Made by a program: the position numbers and the translations under genes. Below, one piece after another: positions 1 to 6,498 of a stretch of 42,102 nucleotides of DNA (its first letter is position 1; every line of letters starts with the position of its first letter). This stretch comes from Phycisphaera sp. (GTDB lineage: Bacteria; Planctomycetota; Phycisphaerae; Phycisphaerales; Zrk34), in contig WGMA01000047.1 in NCBI GenBank assembly GCA_016125285.1, forward strand, positions 1-42,102, read 5' to 3'. The notes below the pieces were generated by a model. That model made no database searches. It had not been told where the DNA came from and was given only the letters and a program-made list of their open reading frames with translations.

Positions 1-345
1 CAGTTCGGTCATCGCGCCAGCGACCTGCGCAGCGGTGAACGACGTGGTGCGGCCGAGGAGTTTGGCCTGGTCGGTCAGTCGCGCGAACTCGTCTTCGGTC
101 GCGCCGGTCACCGCCTTGACCGTCAGCATCTGGTCGCTGAAGGACGTGAACACGCGCGTGGCGCCGATGAACGGAACGGCCGCCGCGCTGCCGATGGCAG
201 TGATGCGGCGGCCGATGGATGTGACGCTCGCACCGAACGCCTTGAGACGCTTGTCCGCCAGGTTCAGACCGCGCACCAGCTTGCTGTCGGTGATGTACAG
301 CTCGACGTAGGCGGCGCCGGCGCGGATGGCACGTGGAGACACCAT
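1..345 (-). CDS. Phage tail tape measure protein, N-terminal part (runs off left edge)
   Basis: The first 115 residues of a tail tape measure protein, the scaffold that sets tail length and helps DNA entry. The gene continues beyond the left edge. The stretch FSDQMLTVKAVTGATEDEFA, then LTDQAKLLGRTTSFTAAQVA from about residue 90, is the hallmark N-terminal block of TP901-type tape measure proteins. A hydrophobic AIGSAAAVPFIGA segment lies near residue 50. The start is ATG (345-343) followed by VSPRAIRAGAAYVEL, and no good ribosome binding site precedes it. It follows the tail tube and tail-assembly genes on the same strand, the usual order. The family call is firm; the start is less sure. Confidence 0.9.
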   Translation of the reverse strand, partial: MVSPRAIRAGAAYVELYITDSKLVRGLNLADKRLKAFGASVTSIGRRITAIGSAAAVPFIGATRVFTSFSDQMLTVKAVTGATEDEFARLTDQAKLLGRTTSFTAAQVAGAMTEL

Positions 346-402
346 GGGGAAAGGGCCTGGGGACTGGGGCCAAGGGCCGGGGGCACCCCCGGATGCCTGG
401 GG

Positions 403-543
403 TCAGTTGCCGGAGGTTCCGTCGATGTGGTCGATCTTGTTGCTCAACTCGCTGCGCAGCTTGGAGAACGAGACGATGCGTTCGATCCAGCTGCCCAGCA
501 GGATGCCGATGGCGAGCAGGCCGATGATTTCGAGGAGGGTCAT
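403..543 (-). CDS. Tiny single-span membrane protein (46 aa)
   Basis: A 46-residue protein beginning MTLLEIIGLLAIGILLGSWI: one N-terminal transmembrane helix, then a charged amphipathic tail (ERIVSFSKLRSELSNKIDH). AAGGA lies about 8 bases before the ATG. It sits between the membrane lipoprotein and the tape measure gene. Small membrane proteins in this position may be part of a lysis or injection set, but nothing in the sequence fixes the role. A longer frame reading into it from upstream is antisense-like and rejected, because the hydrophobic start and the ribosome binding site fit this ATG. Real but of unknown function. Confidence 0.6.
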   Translation of the reverse strand: MTLLEIIGLLAIGILLGSWIERIVSFSKLRSELSNKIDHIDGTSGN

Positions 544-574
544 GACGAGGGTCCTTGTGTAAGAGGAAGTGGGG

Positions 575-610
575 GTGTTCACAGGGGGGGTGGGGTTGGG
601 GTGGGTGGAG
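575..610. repeat. Dispersed GTGTTCACRGGGG repeat, copy 1
   Basis: GTGTTCACAGGGGGGGTGGGG in plus orientation. It covers the end of the lipoprotein gene (encoding its Pro/Thr-rich tail) and the junction with the next small gene. Confidence 0.6.
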
Positions 611-1109
611 GTCCGGTCGGTGTGGGTGCTGGCTTGGGTTTGAGTTTCTTGTGGTTGTCCCACCACGACAGGCCGTACATCAGCGCCACCGCCGCGATCG
701 CCGCGAACATCAGCCACCACGCCTCCTGCACGATCTTCGGCGCCGCGATCAGCGCCGCGCCCACGCCCATCGCCGCCAGGGACGCGGAGATCGGCACCGA
801 CGGGAACCACGTCCGCAGTGTCAGCGTCCCGGCGCCGAACACGATCAGGCCCGCGCCGATCACCGGGATGATCCACAGCTGCTGGATCGCGGTATCCGGG
901 GTGTCCGGCTCCCGCGGCGCCGAGGCGATCGCCTGCATCTGCCCGCCCGGTCCCCGCGTCAGCGAGGCCGGGCTCGATGCTTTTGGGGGGTTGGTTACCG
1001 TCCACGACTCGCCGGTGGACTGGTTGGCGTACTCGATCAATCCCGGCGTCTCGCACGCAACCAGCGCGGCGAGCGCGACGATCAGTAGTGTGATGATGAG
1101 GGGTTTCAT
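579..1109 (-). CDS. Membrane lipoprotein with three predicted helices and a Pro-rich tail
   Basis: A 176-residue protein with a lipoprotein signal: MKPLIITLLIVALAALVAC, with the lipobox LVAC at residues 16-19. It then has hydrophobic segments around residues 80-98, 105-125 and 128-148, and a C-terminal tail of lysine, proline and threonine (KLKPKPAPTPTGPPPTPTP). The ATG overlaps the stop of the upstream tail-assembly frame as ATGA, so translation is probably coupled. No enzymatic motif is visible. The position just before the tape measure gene and the membrane anchoring would fit a host-interaction, superinfection-exclusion or lysis role, but that is inference. The tail is partly encoded by a dispersed repeat. 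Confidence 0.7.
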   Translation of the reverse strand: MKPLIITLLIVALAALVACETPGLIEYANQSTGESWTVTNPPKASSPASLTRGPGGQMQAIASAPREPDTPDTAIQQLWIIPVIGAGLIVFGAGTLTLRTWFPSVPISASLAAMGVGAALIAAPKIVQEAWWLMFAAIAAVALMYGLSWWDNHKKLKPKPAPTPTGPPPTPTPPPL

Positions 1110-1402
1110 GGTTGGCTTCCTTGCCGTCTTGGTTTGATGAAAACGTCCTTGAGGATCGTGATGTCGCTCTTGGGCTCCTGCGGGGCGCTACGCGCCTTGG
1201 GCGTAAAGTCGTCTGCCTTGAACGGACTCGGCTTCTTCTTCGGGTCGCGGTGGGCGTTGGCGATCAGGGCCATCAGCGATGCGGTGTGCGACCAGTTCTC
1301 CTTCGTCTTGGCTTCGGCCATCCACACGAGTTGCCGCAGCGTCAGCGGCCCGGGGTCGACGCCGATGACGCCGGCGAGTTCGTGGATTGACTTCCAAACG
1401 CC
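1106..1402 (-). CDS. Tail assembly protein, downstream part reached in the -1 frame
   Basis: About 98 residues reading VWKSIHELAGVIGVDPGPLT, then LRQLVWMAEAK, SHTASLMALIANAHRDPKK and KADDFTPK. This is the pattern of the small phage protein encoded just upstream of the tape measure gene, equivalent in place to the T part of a G/GT tail chaperone. The frame has no ATG, GTG or TTG upstream of the conserved WKSIHEL block; the first in-frame starts are the GTG and ATG in LVWMAE, which would cut the conserved block away. It overlaps the preceding gene in the -1 frame, which suggests a ribosomal frameshift fusion. The coordinates begin at the GGC GTT TGG codons where the overlap plausibly switches. 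It ends ATGA-coupled to the lipoprotein gene. Confidence 0.6.
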   Translation of the reverse strand, partial: GVWKSIHELAGVIGVDPGPLTLRQLVWMAEAKTKENWSHTASLMALIANAHRDPKKKPSPFKADDFTPKARSAPQEPKSDITILKDVFIKPRRQGSQP

Positions 1403-1839
1403 TCCTCGACCGCTTCGTCCACGTTCACGCTGTTGATCGCGGTCGTCGCCCGGTCCACCGCCGCGTGCACCAGCTCGATCTGCTTGTCGATCGCCTGCGC
1501 CACGTCGCCGCGGCGGACCTTGCGGAAAAAATCCGCCAGCTCCCGCCAGAACGCGTCGTGCGCCGCGGCGATCGCGTCGCCGCCCAGCGCCGCACCAAAC
1601 TGCTCGTCGCTGACGTTGTGACTGTCGGCCTGCGGCTTGCACAGCGCGTAGATCACGTCGCACAGAAGCATGATGTCTGTCTCGATGCGCGTCATCAGGG
1701 GCACGCCACCTCCTTCCGCACTTCCGGGGGCGTTGATCTCGGCGAGGTTCACGTCGAGCAGCCCCTTGACGCGTTTGATCGCGTCGACGGTGATGTCGAT
1801 CTGCCAGTCGCGGCCTTCGTTGTCCTTGAACGTGGTCAT
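1342..1839 (-). CDS. Tail assembly chaperone (G-like)
   Basis: A 165-residue protein starting MTTFKDNEGRDWQIDITVDA, typical of the phage protein encoded directly after the tail tube and thought to chaperone the tape measure during tail assembly. It is mostly helical with no catalytic motif; the middle reads DEQFGAALGGDAIAAAHDAF and the end is an unstructured STNSPASSASTPGR. GGAGTGA lies just upstream of the ATG. The last ~20 codons overlap the next frame, in which a conserved tail-assembly sequence starts without its own start codon. The order tail tube, this gene, -1 frame partner, tape measure matches the lambda G/GT arrangement. Family assignment rests on position and general look. Confidence 0.65.
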   Translation of the reverse strand: MTTFKDNEGRDWQIDITVDAIKRVKGLLDVNLAEINAPGSAEGGGVPLMTRIETDIMLLCDVIYALCKPQADSHNVSDEQFGAALGGDAIAAAHDAFWRELADFFRKVRRGDVAQAIDKQIELVHAAVDRATTAINSVNVDEAVEEAFGSQSTNSPASSASTPGR

Positions 1840-1851
1840 GATTCACTCCGA

Positions 1852-2310
1852 TTAGGGCGCGGCGCCGACCTCATACCAGTCGGTGAACGACGACGGCTTG
1901 ATGGTGACCGACACGGTGATTGCCTCTTCGAGCGGCTCGGAGCGTGAGAAGTTGGTCACGGTGAAGTTCGATACGAGCCCCTGACTGCCGTTGTCGGCGA
2001 TGTCGGCGTCCATCGCGGCCATCGCGATCTCTTCGTTGTTCAGCCAGGCGTTCTTGATGGCGGTGAATCCGGGGTCGCCGGGGTCCCAGACCATCTCGAA
2101 TTCCAGCGAGCCGTCCTTGAGTGTGCCGATGGTGGCGCGCCAGCCCTTGTTGGCGCGCGTGGTGACGTCCGCCTCTGCCGACTCGGCGTTGACCGTCAGG
2201 TCGCGCACGTTGGCCTGCTCGTCCCACGTCACGTCGCCCGGGGCAACGGCGTCGGACAGCAGCGATTGGCCGATGAACAGCTTGGCGTCCATGCCGCGGC
2301 GGAATCCCAT
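1852..2310 (-). CDS. Major tail tube protein
   Basis: A 152-residue protein starting MGFRRGMDAKLFIGQ and ending FTDWYEVGAAP. Tail-tube marks include TRANKGWRATIGTLKDGSLE, a FEMVWDPGDPGF segment, and beta-rich spacing throughout. It forms the inner tube of a long non-contractile tail. GGAGG lies 6 bases before the ATG. It follows the gp10-like and tail terminator genes and precedes the tail chaperone, exactly where a siphophage tail tube gene belongs. Its residues match the TP901-1-type tail tube family used by planctomycete prophages as I know them. Confidence 0.85.
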   Translation of the reverse strand: MGFRRGMDAKLFIGQSLLSDAVAPGDVTWDEQANVRDLTVNAESAEADVTTRANKGWRATIGTLKDGSLEFEMVWDPGDPGFTAIKNAWLNNEEIAMAAMDADIADNGSQGLVSNFTVTNFSRSEPLEEAITVSVTIKPSSFTDWYEVGAAP

Positions 2311-2320
2311 CGCGTACCTC

Positions 2321-2725
2321 CTACTTCACAGAGCCTTCCCACTGCTTGGGCAGGCGGTCCTTGGTCTGTTCCAGCGCCGGGCCCATGAAGGGCCGGGCGT
2401 CGTACTGCTCCTGACGGAACTTGCCGCCGAACTCGTGGGCGCGACCCACGTCGGCCACGGCATCATGCGACGGCCCGATCACCACGCGCTGCTTGGTCTT
2501 CTCCACGGCGTAGAGAATCGCGCGACGCAGGCGGTTCGTCCGCGTCACAGGCGGCGTCCCCGGCTCAGAGGGCTTCGCCTTCCGCGGGCGTTTGCGGATC
2601 GATCGCATCGCGACCAGGCGGATGGCGCCACCGGCGCGGCTCAGCGACTCGATAGATGCGCGGCGCGCCTTGCGAAGCAGCTTCTTGAAGCTCGATCGGG
2701 TTGTGGCTCTCATCGAAGCGGGCAC
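2321..2725 (-). CDS. HK97 gp10-like / virion morphogenesis protein
   Basis: A 134-residue basic protein with an N-terminal amphipathic helix (SSFKKLLRKARRASIESLSR), a run of basic residues (RSIRKRPRKAK), and a C-terminal VVIGPSHDAVADVGRAHEFG ... RPFMGPALEQTKDRL block. The HEFG and RPFM-P-L pattern is characteristic of HK97 gp10-like head-tail/tail morphogenesis proteins. GGAGG lies 6 bases before a GTG start (2725-2723), preferred over the in-frame ATG at 2713. It sits immediately after the tail terminator gene (2 bases past its stop), in canonical order. Good confidence in the family. Confidence 0.8.
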   Translation of the reverse strand: MPASMRATTRSSFKKLLRKARRASIESLSRAGGAIRLVAMRSIRKRPRKAKPSEPGTPPVTRTNRLRRAILYAVEKTKQRVVIGPSHDAVADVGRAHEFGGKFRQEQYDARPFMGPALEQTKDRLPKQWEGSVK

Positions 2726-2728
2726 GTC

Positions 2729-3151
2729 TTACCTCCGTGTGCGATACGTGAGCGTCGTCACCGCCGTCAGCACGCTAAACCGTTCAAGGTGGTCGGGCGA
2801 GTAGGTCGGCTTGTGCTCGGTCTTGATCCACGCCGCGCCTGCCGGCCTGACCGTTCGCAGGTGATCGGCGATGGCGCGCATCAGTTCCATGAGCGTGTCG
2901 ATCGCTGCGGTGTCGTTCGGGTCCACCTTCTTCTGCACTGCGACGTCGACCTGCACGTCGTGCTGGGCGCGCGTGCGATCCGCGGTGATGATCACTTCGC
3001 CCTTGGGCACGACCGTCACGTGTAGGTTGGCCAGCTCGGGCAGTTCCGCCTTGGGCAGATACCCGCGCTCTGCCATGAACGGCGGACTGAACGTCGCGGC
3101 GTTCAGCGCGTCGGTCACCGCGATCGAGATGTCAACAACGGGAGTGGTCAC
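2729..3151 (-). CDS. Tail terminator / tail completion-like protein
   Basis: A 140-residue protein (TTPVVDISIAVTDALNAATF) with an alpha/beta pattern and a strongly beta C-terminus (LERFSVLTAVTTLTYRTRR). This size and shape fit tail terminator or minor-capsid completion proteins that cap the tail tube at the head interface. The start is GTG, overlapping the previous stop as GTGA, so translation is coupled. The call rests on position between the connector and gp10-like genes and on general fold; no diagnostic residues are known to me. Confidence 0.6.
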   Translation of the reverse strand: MTTPVVDISIAVTDALNAATFSPPFMAERGYLPKAELPELANLHVTVVPKGEVIITADRTRAQHDVQVDVAVQKKVDPNDTAAIDTLMELMRAIADHLRTVRPAGAAWIKTEHKPTYSPDHLERFSVLTAVTTLTYRTRR

Positions 3152-3474
3152 GGTTTTGGATTCCCTCCGCTCTTCTGTCCTTCGAGGAACGACAGGCGCC
3201 GGTCGATGTCGCGGTACTCGTCACGCAGCCCTCGCGTCTCGAAGATCAGCTCATCCAGACGCTTGTCCATCTGATCCAGCCGCGCGTTGACCATGCCCCA
3301 CTGCACGCTGACCGCCAGCAGCGCCAACAGCAGCGTGAGAATGATGCTCCACTTGCGCCACTCCACACCCCCGGAACCACCCCCGCCCCCGGAACCTGCC
3401 CCGGAACCCGCGACCGCGAACGGCATAGCAGTGTCGGCGTGCGTCACTGTGACCTTCCCGTTCGTCCCACTCAT
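3148..3474 (-). CDS. Single-span membrane protein with coiled coil
   Basis: A 108-residue protein with a disordered Gly/Ser N-terminus (AGSGAGSGGGGGSGG), one transmembrane segment (WSIILTLLLALLAVSVQWGM, about residues 42-61), then a heptad-rich coiled coil (RLDQMDKRLDELIFETRGLR ... DIDRRLSFLEG). AGGAGG sits 7 bases before the ATG at 3474 and 4 bases before a GTG at 3477; the ATG has the better spacing. Start and stop overlap both neighbours (GTGA-like), so it belongs to the head-tail operon. The Gly-rich stretch contains three CCCCGGAA-type repeats on the other strand. The role is unknown; a lysis or injection accessory is possible. Confidence 0.7.
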   Translation of the reverse strand: MSGTNGKVTVTHADTAMPFAVAGSGAGSGGGGGSGGVEWRKWSIILTLLLALLAVSVQWGMVNARLDQMDKRLDELIFETRGLRDEYRDIDRRLSFLEGQKSGGNPKP

Positions 3475-3866
3475 CACGCCGCCTCCTTGCTCACGAGCTT
3501 CGTGTGCACGCGGATCGCCTTGCTGTACGCATCGCTGTACCGCCAGTCGGGTTCGTCCCCGCCCGGGCCCATCACCTCGTAGGTCAGCATGAACCCGTCG
3601 ACGACCTCTTTGATCTGGTCCCCGCGCTTCGGCTCGGTCGGCACACCGTTGAGCACCAGCGCCGCGGCGAGGAACACGTAGTCGCGGCTGACGTGTCGGA
3701 TCACTGCCCCGTACTCATCCGCCAGGCGGAACGACGTCTGACCCACCGTCGCGTTGAGCACGGTCGCTGTCGCATCGCTCGGACGCGTGTACTGCACCGC
3801 GCGCGTCATGTGACGCGTGCGCTGGTCTTCCAGCCAGTCCGAGCCGTGTTGGAGCAGGTCGGTCAT
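3474..3866 (-). CDS. Head-tail connector (adaptor/stopper-like) protein
   Basis: About 130 residues starting MTDLLQHGSDWLEDQRTRHM. The order of blocks (RAVQYTRPSDATATVLNATV, FRLADEYGAVIRHVSRDYVF, then VPTEPKRGDQIKEVVDG) is the small phage protein that lies between capsid decoration and tail completion genes and acts as head-tail adaptor or stopper. An upstream in-frame GTG at 3875 would add three residues (MTT); I prefer the ATG because family members begin near MTDLL. No clear ribosome binding site is seen for either start. The stop overlaps the next gene. Confidence 0.7.
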   Translation of the reverse strand: MTDLLQHGSDWLEDQRTRHMTRAVQYTRPSDATATVLNATVGQTSFRLADEYGAVIRHVSRDYVFLAAALVLNGVPTEPKRGDQIKEVVDGFMLTYEVMGPGGDEPDWRYSDAYSKAIRVHTKLVSKEAA

Positions 3867-3899
3867 CGTGGTCACGGGTGTTGGGGTGGTTCCGGGGGT

Positions 3900-4232
3900 T
3901 TAGGGGGTCAGCTTCACGAGGATCGTCGCGTCGTCGTCACCGGCGTCTGCCACGGCCTTGCCGAGCAGTTTGTTTCCCGTCGAGGTCGTGGTCACGACCT
4001 TGTTTGCCTCGTCCCAGTACACCTTCTTGCCGATCGCGATCGCGGTGCCGGCGCCAACCGCCTTGTCCAGGTTGAACACGCCAACGACCGCCAGCGTGCC
4101 GAGCGTGTTGGCGGGGATCGCGGTGCGGGCGATGCCGAAGAGGGTGTCGAGCAGAACGACTTCGCCGGCCGCGACGTCCGCCGCGGGCACGTAATCGATC
4201 GCGTCGCCGATGTGTACGAATGCGCCTGTCAT
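3900..4232 (-). CDS. DUF2190 capsid decoration / head fiber-type protein
   Basis: A 110-residue protein with the DUF2190 signature: an N-terminal GDAIDYVPAADVAAGEVVLL, a central FNLDKAVGAGTAIAIGKKVY and a WDEANKVVTTTSTGNKLLGK tail before DDDATILVKL. Members are beta-rich trimeric proteins that decorate the capsid or form head fibers, often encoded right after the major capsid gene, as here. GGAGA lies about 9 bases before the ATG. The 57-base gap to the capsid gene carries a TTCCGGGGG motif, and another TTCCGGGGG lies just past its stop. Confidence 0.85.
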   Translation of the reverse strand: MTGAFVHIGDAIDYVPAADVAAGEVVLLDTLFGIARTAIPANTLGTLAVVGVFNLDKAVGAGTAIAIGKKVYWDEANKVVTTTSTGNKLLGKAVADAGDDDATILVKLTP

Positions 4233-4290
4233 ATCTGAGGTCTCCGTGCGTCTGAGGTTCCGGGATCGGGAGTTCCGGGGGCCCGGGGGT

Positions 4291-6498
4291 TTAGTCCATC
4301 ACTTCGCCGTCGTTCTTGATGCCGCCGCGGGGCTCCTGCAGCGCCACGCCGAAGTCGTGGTAGCCGCGCATCTGGATGCCCAGCACGTTGAAGTCCGCCT
4401 CGGCGGTCTCGATCGTGGGCGACTCCTGACCGTTGAGGAACGCGACCTCGATGACCGGCAGGTCCGCCGGGTCGGCGAGGAGATACCACCCGGTGTCGCT
4501 GCCGCCGGCGTACTGGCTGTTGGACAGGTAGCGGCTGACCTCGACGCGGAACTTGCCGGCGTGCGGGTTGGCCACGGGGTAGGTCTGATCGGCCGCGGTG
4601 GTGCGGATCTCCAGCGACTTGAACAGCACCGTAGCGATGGCGCTGAGCGACGTGGGCACCAGGATGATCGCCGGCATCACGCCGATCGGCTTGCCGTCGG
4701 AGTCGACCTGGTTGAGGAACGCGACCTCGGCGGCGGTCAGGCCGTCGATGTTCAGGACGCTGTCGCCGCCGGTCAGCAGGTTCTTCTTCGTGGCGGTGAA
4801 GAACGCGCCGTTGTCGAGGAACTCCGCCCAGAACACGTCGTTGATCTTCAGGCCCGACCCGCGACCGAGCTTCCGGGGCGCGGTGGTGATGGCGCCAAGG
4901 TCGTCGTTGATTACATCGCGCCGGTCGATCGACAGCATCAGCGCGTACGTGTCGGCCTTGTTGGAGTACTTCTCCTCGCCAAGCGTGCCGTGCTTGATCT
5001 CGCCGCCGGGCGCGACCTTCTCGTACTGGTCCTTGCCGATCAGCCGGTAGCTGGTGATGGTCTTGAAGTCCGAGACGTTGCGGCGCGACGCGATGTTCCG
5101 CCACGTGCGCTCGACGCTGAAGAAGCCCTCGAGCAGGAACTTGTTGGCGACGTTCGAGAGGATGCCGCCGATGTCGATGGTCGAGAACGACGCGGCCTGC
5201 ACCCCCGGATACCCGTCCGGATGATGCGACGCGAACGCGAAGCGCAGCACGTCGCGCGACGCGCGGAAGTTGCGGCCGGTGTACCCGTTGGCCCACGCCG
5301 CTTCGAGCAGCAACTCCTGCAGACCGATGCCGCCGCGGAAGCGCCGCGCGGCGATATCGAGGGGCTTCTCGTCGCAGTGATCCTCGGGCTTGGCGATGCC
5401 GGCGGTCAGGATGCAGGCGGCCTCGAGCACCGCGCCGTCAACAGGCGCGTCGCCACCACGCGCGAACGCCATCGGCGCGCCATCCACGCTGGGCCGGCTG
5501 GCGCGCAGCACCTCGAGTTCCGTGCGCGTCTCGTCCCAGCCCTCGCCGATCGCCTTCGCCTCGATGTCGGCGTGGCGATCGCCGCACACCTTGCGCACCG
5601 CGGCGATGCGACGGGCTTCGGCGGCGGCGCGGGCGCGCATCTCCGCCACCGGGTCCGGCACGCTATCGGGTTCGGGCTGCGTCACCGCGGCCGCCTGCAC
5701 CGTCTTTGGCGTATCCCCCGGAACCCCCGCGGCCCCCGCCCCCGGAGCACCCTGTGTCGGGGTGTTCACGGGGGTGGTGGGTTGCGGATTGTCCGCCTGA
5801 CCGGCGGTGTCGGGGGTCTTGGTGGTGGTCTTCGTGTTGGCGTTGCTGGAGTTGGTGCCAGGCATATCAACCGTCTCCGGGTTGGGGGTGGTGTTGGAGT
5901 GTTCCGGGGAAGTGGCGGCGATCGTGGCGGCGGTGTCGCCGTCGGCGCCGAGGTCGACGAAGCTGATCTCGCCGAGCGTCGAGCGCCGCGCGACGTACAC
6001 GGGGCCTTCGAACTGGCGGTCGTTGACGGTGACGAACTTGCCACCGCGGACGAACTCGGCGTGCTGGACCGACGCGCCCAGCGACGCCTGCCACGGGAAG
6101 CCGCGGCGGCCGCTGGTCACGACCTCGCGCGCCGCCGGCGTGTCGCGTGACACCACGCCCTCGGCGACAAGGTGGCCTCGCTCGACGGTGATCCGCTCGG
6201 TGTGGCCGATGCCCTGATGGGCGCTGTGGTTGAAGCGGATCGGCCGGCGCTGCGACGGGATGGACAGACCGGTCAGATCCACGACGACCGGGTGACGCCA
6301 GCCCTCCACACGCAGCGCCCCGCCGGTGTAGGCGACCATCGAGAAACTCGGCAGCCCCACGGAACCCTTCGGGTCGGAACCGTCCGCCTTGCTTCCGGGG
6401 GCGGCGATGATGGAGATGTCGCCGGCGGCGCACAGCAGCGACACGTGGTCGGGTGTGGCGTGGTCGATCGAGTTGTCAGGCTGCGCTTGCTGCGGCAT
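4291..6498 (-). CDS. Prohead protease fused to HK97-type major capsid protein
   Basis: A 735-residue fusion. Residues about 20-200 are a maturation protease: AGDISIIAAPG, LPSFSMVAYTGGAL, RPIRFNHSAHQG (candidate His near residue 90), then GFPWQASLGASVQ (candidate Ser near 138) and LGEISFVDLGADG. Residues about 200-350 are a low-complexity Thr/Pro/Ala linker followed by a helical, scaffold-like delta region (AEMRARAAAEARRIAAVRKV). From about 350 to the end is an HK97-fold capsid with DVLRFAF near 425, FSTIDIGGILSNVANKFLLE, LPVIEVAFLNGQESPTIETA and a C-terminal IQMRGYHDFGVALQ. Separate protease and capsid genes are more common; the fusion gives one protease per capsid subunit. ATG 6498 is preferred over GTG 6519; the start overlaps the portal gene. 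Confidence 0.9.
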   Translation of the reverse strand: MPQQAQPDNSIDHATPDHVSLLCAAGDISIIAAPGSKADGSDPKGSVGLPSFSMVAYTGGALRVEGWRHPVVVDLTGLSIPSQRRPIRFNHSAHQGIGHTERITVERGHLVAEGVVSRDTPAAREVVTSGRRGFPWQASLGASVQHAEFVRGGKFVTVNDRQFEGPVYVARRSTLGEISFVDLGADGDTAATIAATSPEHSNTTPNPETVDMPGTNSSNANTKTTTKTPDTAGQADNPQPTTPVNTPTQGAPGAGAAGVPGDTPKTVQAAAVTQPEPDSVPDPVAEMRARAAAEARRIAAVRKVCGDRHADIEAKAIGEGWDETRTELEVLRASRPSVDGAPMAFARGGDAPVDGAVLEAACILTAGIAKPEDHCDEKPLDIAARRFRGGIGLQELLLEAAWANGYTGRNFRASRDVLRFAFASHHPDGYPGVQAASFSTIDIGGILSNVANKFLLEGFFSVERTWRNIASRRNVSDFKTITSYRLIGKDQYEKVAPGGEIKHGTLGEEKYSNKADTYALMLSIDRRDVINDDLGAITTAPRKLGRGSGLKINDVFWAEFLDNGAFFTATKKNLLTGGDSVLNIDGLTAAEVAFLNQVDSDGKPIGVMPAIILVPTSLSAIATVLFKSLEIRTTAADQTYPVANPHAGKFRVEVSRYLSNSQYAGGSDTGWYLLADPADLPVIEVAFLNGQESPTIETAEADFNVLGIQMRGYHDFGVALQEPRGGIKNDGEVMD
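5762..5784. repeat. Dispersed GTGTTCACRGGGG repeat, copy 2
   Basis: GTGTTCACGGGGGTGGTGGG lies inside the linker-coding part of the protease-capsid gene, where it is read as PVNTPT. CCCCCGGAA (5715) and CCCCCGGAG lie just before it. Confidence 0.6.

Noticed and set aside
377-392. CCGGGGGCACCCCCGG hairpin as a terminator
   Set aside because: The loop is only 2 bases and no T run follows on either strand; it fits the dispersed G/C motif better.
4210-6150. Long plus-strand open frame of 646 codons antisense to the capsid gene
   Set aside because: It mirrors the GC-rich third-position pattern of the capsid gene; its translation is Arg/Val/Ala/Gly-rich with no domain, while the minus strand encodes a clear protease-capsid.
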